From Acetobacteraceae bacterium (GTDB lineage Bacteria > Pseudomonadota > Alphaproteobacteria > Acetobacterales > Acetobacteraceae), in the NCBI GenBank assembly GCA_030039695.1, contig JASHVB010000560.1, positions 1-6,857 of the forward strand: 6,857 nt of DNA. The letters are read 5' to 3'. Shown one piece after another: positions 6,091 through 6,857 of the stretch. Under the pieces are notes generated by a model, which was not told where the DNA came from, ran no database searches, and was given only the letters and a program-made list of their open reading frames with translations. A program made the translations under genes and the position numbers. The first letter of the stretch is position 1. Each line of letters begins with the position of its first letter.

Positions 6091-6104
6091 TTGACCCAGA
6101 TCAA
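6091..6104 (-). promoter_or_regulatory. FNR/FixK-type box upstream of the exported-protein gene
   Basis: The plus strand reads TTGACCCAGATCAA, with both outer half-site cores (TTGA and TCAA) exact and correctly spaced by 6 nt. The centre is about 80 nt upstream of the start codon at 6017, with a TATCAT -10 candidate downstream. This is the best-formed of the three boxes and has the most usual promoter geometry. Confidence 0.75.
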
Positions 6105-6357
6105 CCCGCCGGTGCTACTTTGTGTCGTCATCGTGGCTCTCGCTCTGATGCGCGATCATCCATTGGTGCAATGGACCGTGCAGCGCCGCGCGCAAGACGC
6201 ACCTCCCACTTCTGTCGTCTGCGCCGCGACGGCGGCGACGATCGCGTGATGACTCGGAGGCGTCATGGGGGGTCGCCGGAGAACCTTGGCCAGGCAGATG
6301 CACAATAACCGAATCAATGTCGTGATGCTCCACCGGTCGCAGCACCACCCGAGCTCG

Positions 6358-6857
6358 TCAGGTAATGGACGTGGCCGCGGCGTGCGCGCAAGCCAGGACT
6401 GGCTGACCCGGTACCCCAAGCGCGTCCAGCATCTCCTGCAGGCGGGTGAATTTTTCGCGGGGCTTTCCCGCCGCGGCCCCGCGCTGGATCTCCGCCGCAT
6501 CGATCTTTTGCCAATCGGAATAGGTGACAACGCGGACGGTGCGCTCGCGCAGGCGTGCCATCAGGCCAGCGGCACCTGGCCGCGTGTTGCGATCTAAACA
6601 AGGCAGGTCTGCCAAAATCGAATTGACGGTGAGTACGCTGTCTTCGCGATTGGTGCCGATAATCCCACTCGGGCCACGCTTGATCCACCCGGAGACGTAA
6701 AGGCCCGGCAGTGCAGCACCCTCGGAATTGATGACGCGACCGTCACGATTGGGAATGACGCCACGAACCATATCAAATGGCACTTCGGGAATCGCGGCGC
6801 CACGGTAGCCGATGCTGCGAAATACAATGCTGCATGGAAGTTCGTATGTTTCGCCCG
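6358..6857 (-). CDS. Ferredoxin-NADP reductase / FprA-like flavoprotein, C-terminal part
   Basis: The gene runs off the right edge, so only its last 165 residues are visible, in frame from 6855 to TGA at 6358. The product is an FAD- and NADP-binding oxidoreductase of the adrenodoxin reductase/FprA type, which moves electrons between NADPH and ferredoxins in the cytoplasm. The evidence is VFRSIGYRGAAIP followed by VPFDMVRGVIPN, then LPGLYVSGWIKRGPSGIIGTN, the signature where FAD and NADP meet. The tail has VTYSDWQKIDAAEI and GAAAGKPREKFTRLQEML, also typical of this family. The ending is intact and of normal type. The N-terminal FAD-binding GxGxxG and the start lie outside the window. I cannot tell whether it carries a fused ferredoxin domain. 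It is the most upstream gene on this strand here; 340 nt and a new promoter separate it from the next gene. Confidence 0.92.
   Translation of the reverse strand, partial: GETYELPCSIVFRSIGYRGAAIPEVPFDMVRGVIPNRDGRVINSEGAALPGLYVSGWIKRGPSGIIGTNREDSVLTVNSILADLPCLDRNTRPGAAGLMARLRERTVRVVTYSDWQKIDAAEIQRGAAAGKPREKFTRLQEMLDALGVPGQPVLACAHAAATSIT

Larger units (their letters stand above)
6018..6357. other. 340-nt intergenic region holding the best FNR-type box
   Basis: Apart from the box and its -10 candidate I see no gene. A minus-strand frame starting at GTG 6348 and ending at 6115 follows the flavoprotein stop closely, but its product is His/Asp/Arg/Ser-rich, lacks an RBS and runs across other open frames. 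I treat it as a shadow. No clear terminator for the flavoprotein gene is visible. Confidence 0.45.

Noticed and set aside
6115..6348. 77-codon minus-strand frame just after the flavoprotein stop
   Set aside because: GTG start without a supporting RBS and a low-complexity His/Asp/Arg/Ser-rich product without family resemblance.

Overview
The window is high-GC DNA from a proteobacterium, most likely an alphaproteobacterium of the Bradyrhizobium/Rhodopseudomonas type. The evidence is a DUF992-type secreted protein, a histidine kinase whose core resembles FixL (H-box HEVNQPL), and three FNR/FixK-type boxes of the TTGAT-N4-ATCAA class. The assignment comes from family resemblance alone. Every gene I can support lies on the minus strand, so the region reads from high to low coordinates.

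Layout in transcription order. (1) The C-terminal part of a ferredoxin-NADP reductase/FprA-like flavoprotein enters from the right edge and stops at 6358. (2) A gap holds a near-perfect FNR/FixK box (6091-6104), 80 nt ahead of an unrecognised 167-aa exported protein (5514-6017). (3) After about 0.5 kb without a clear gene comes a PAS-domain sensor histidine kinase (3822-4952), clearly lower in GC than its neighbours and with no response regulator beside it. (4) A 373-nt gap holds a second box (3666-3679). It is followed by a probable two-gene unit: an exported LTxxQ-motif protein (2918-3448) and a small exported Tyr/Gly/Pro-rich protein (2535-2852). (5) Another gene-poor gap ends at a third box (1961-1974), 128 nt ahead of the exported DUF992 protein (1354-1839), which is followed by a strong GC hairpin. 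(6) The left 1.35 kb has no clear gene except one plausible 65-aa ORF (171-368).

The most coherent signal is that all three exported-protein units carry one FNR/FixK-type dyad upstream, and I found no other good match in the window. With a FixL-like kinase and a redox flavoprotein nearby, this suggests a low-oxygen-responsive set of periplasmic or envelope proteins, most of unknown function. The box-to-gene arrangement is visible in the sequence; the oxygen link is inferred from the FNR/FixK family. Only a little over half of the window codes for protein, which is low for a bacterium and fits an accessory or decaying region.
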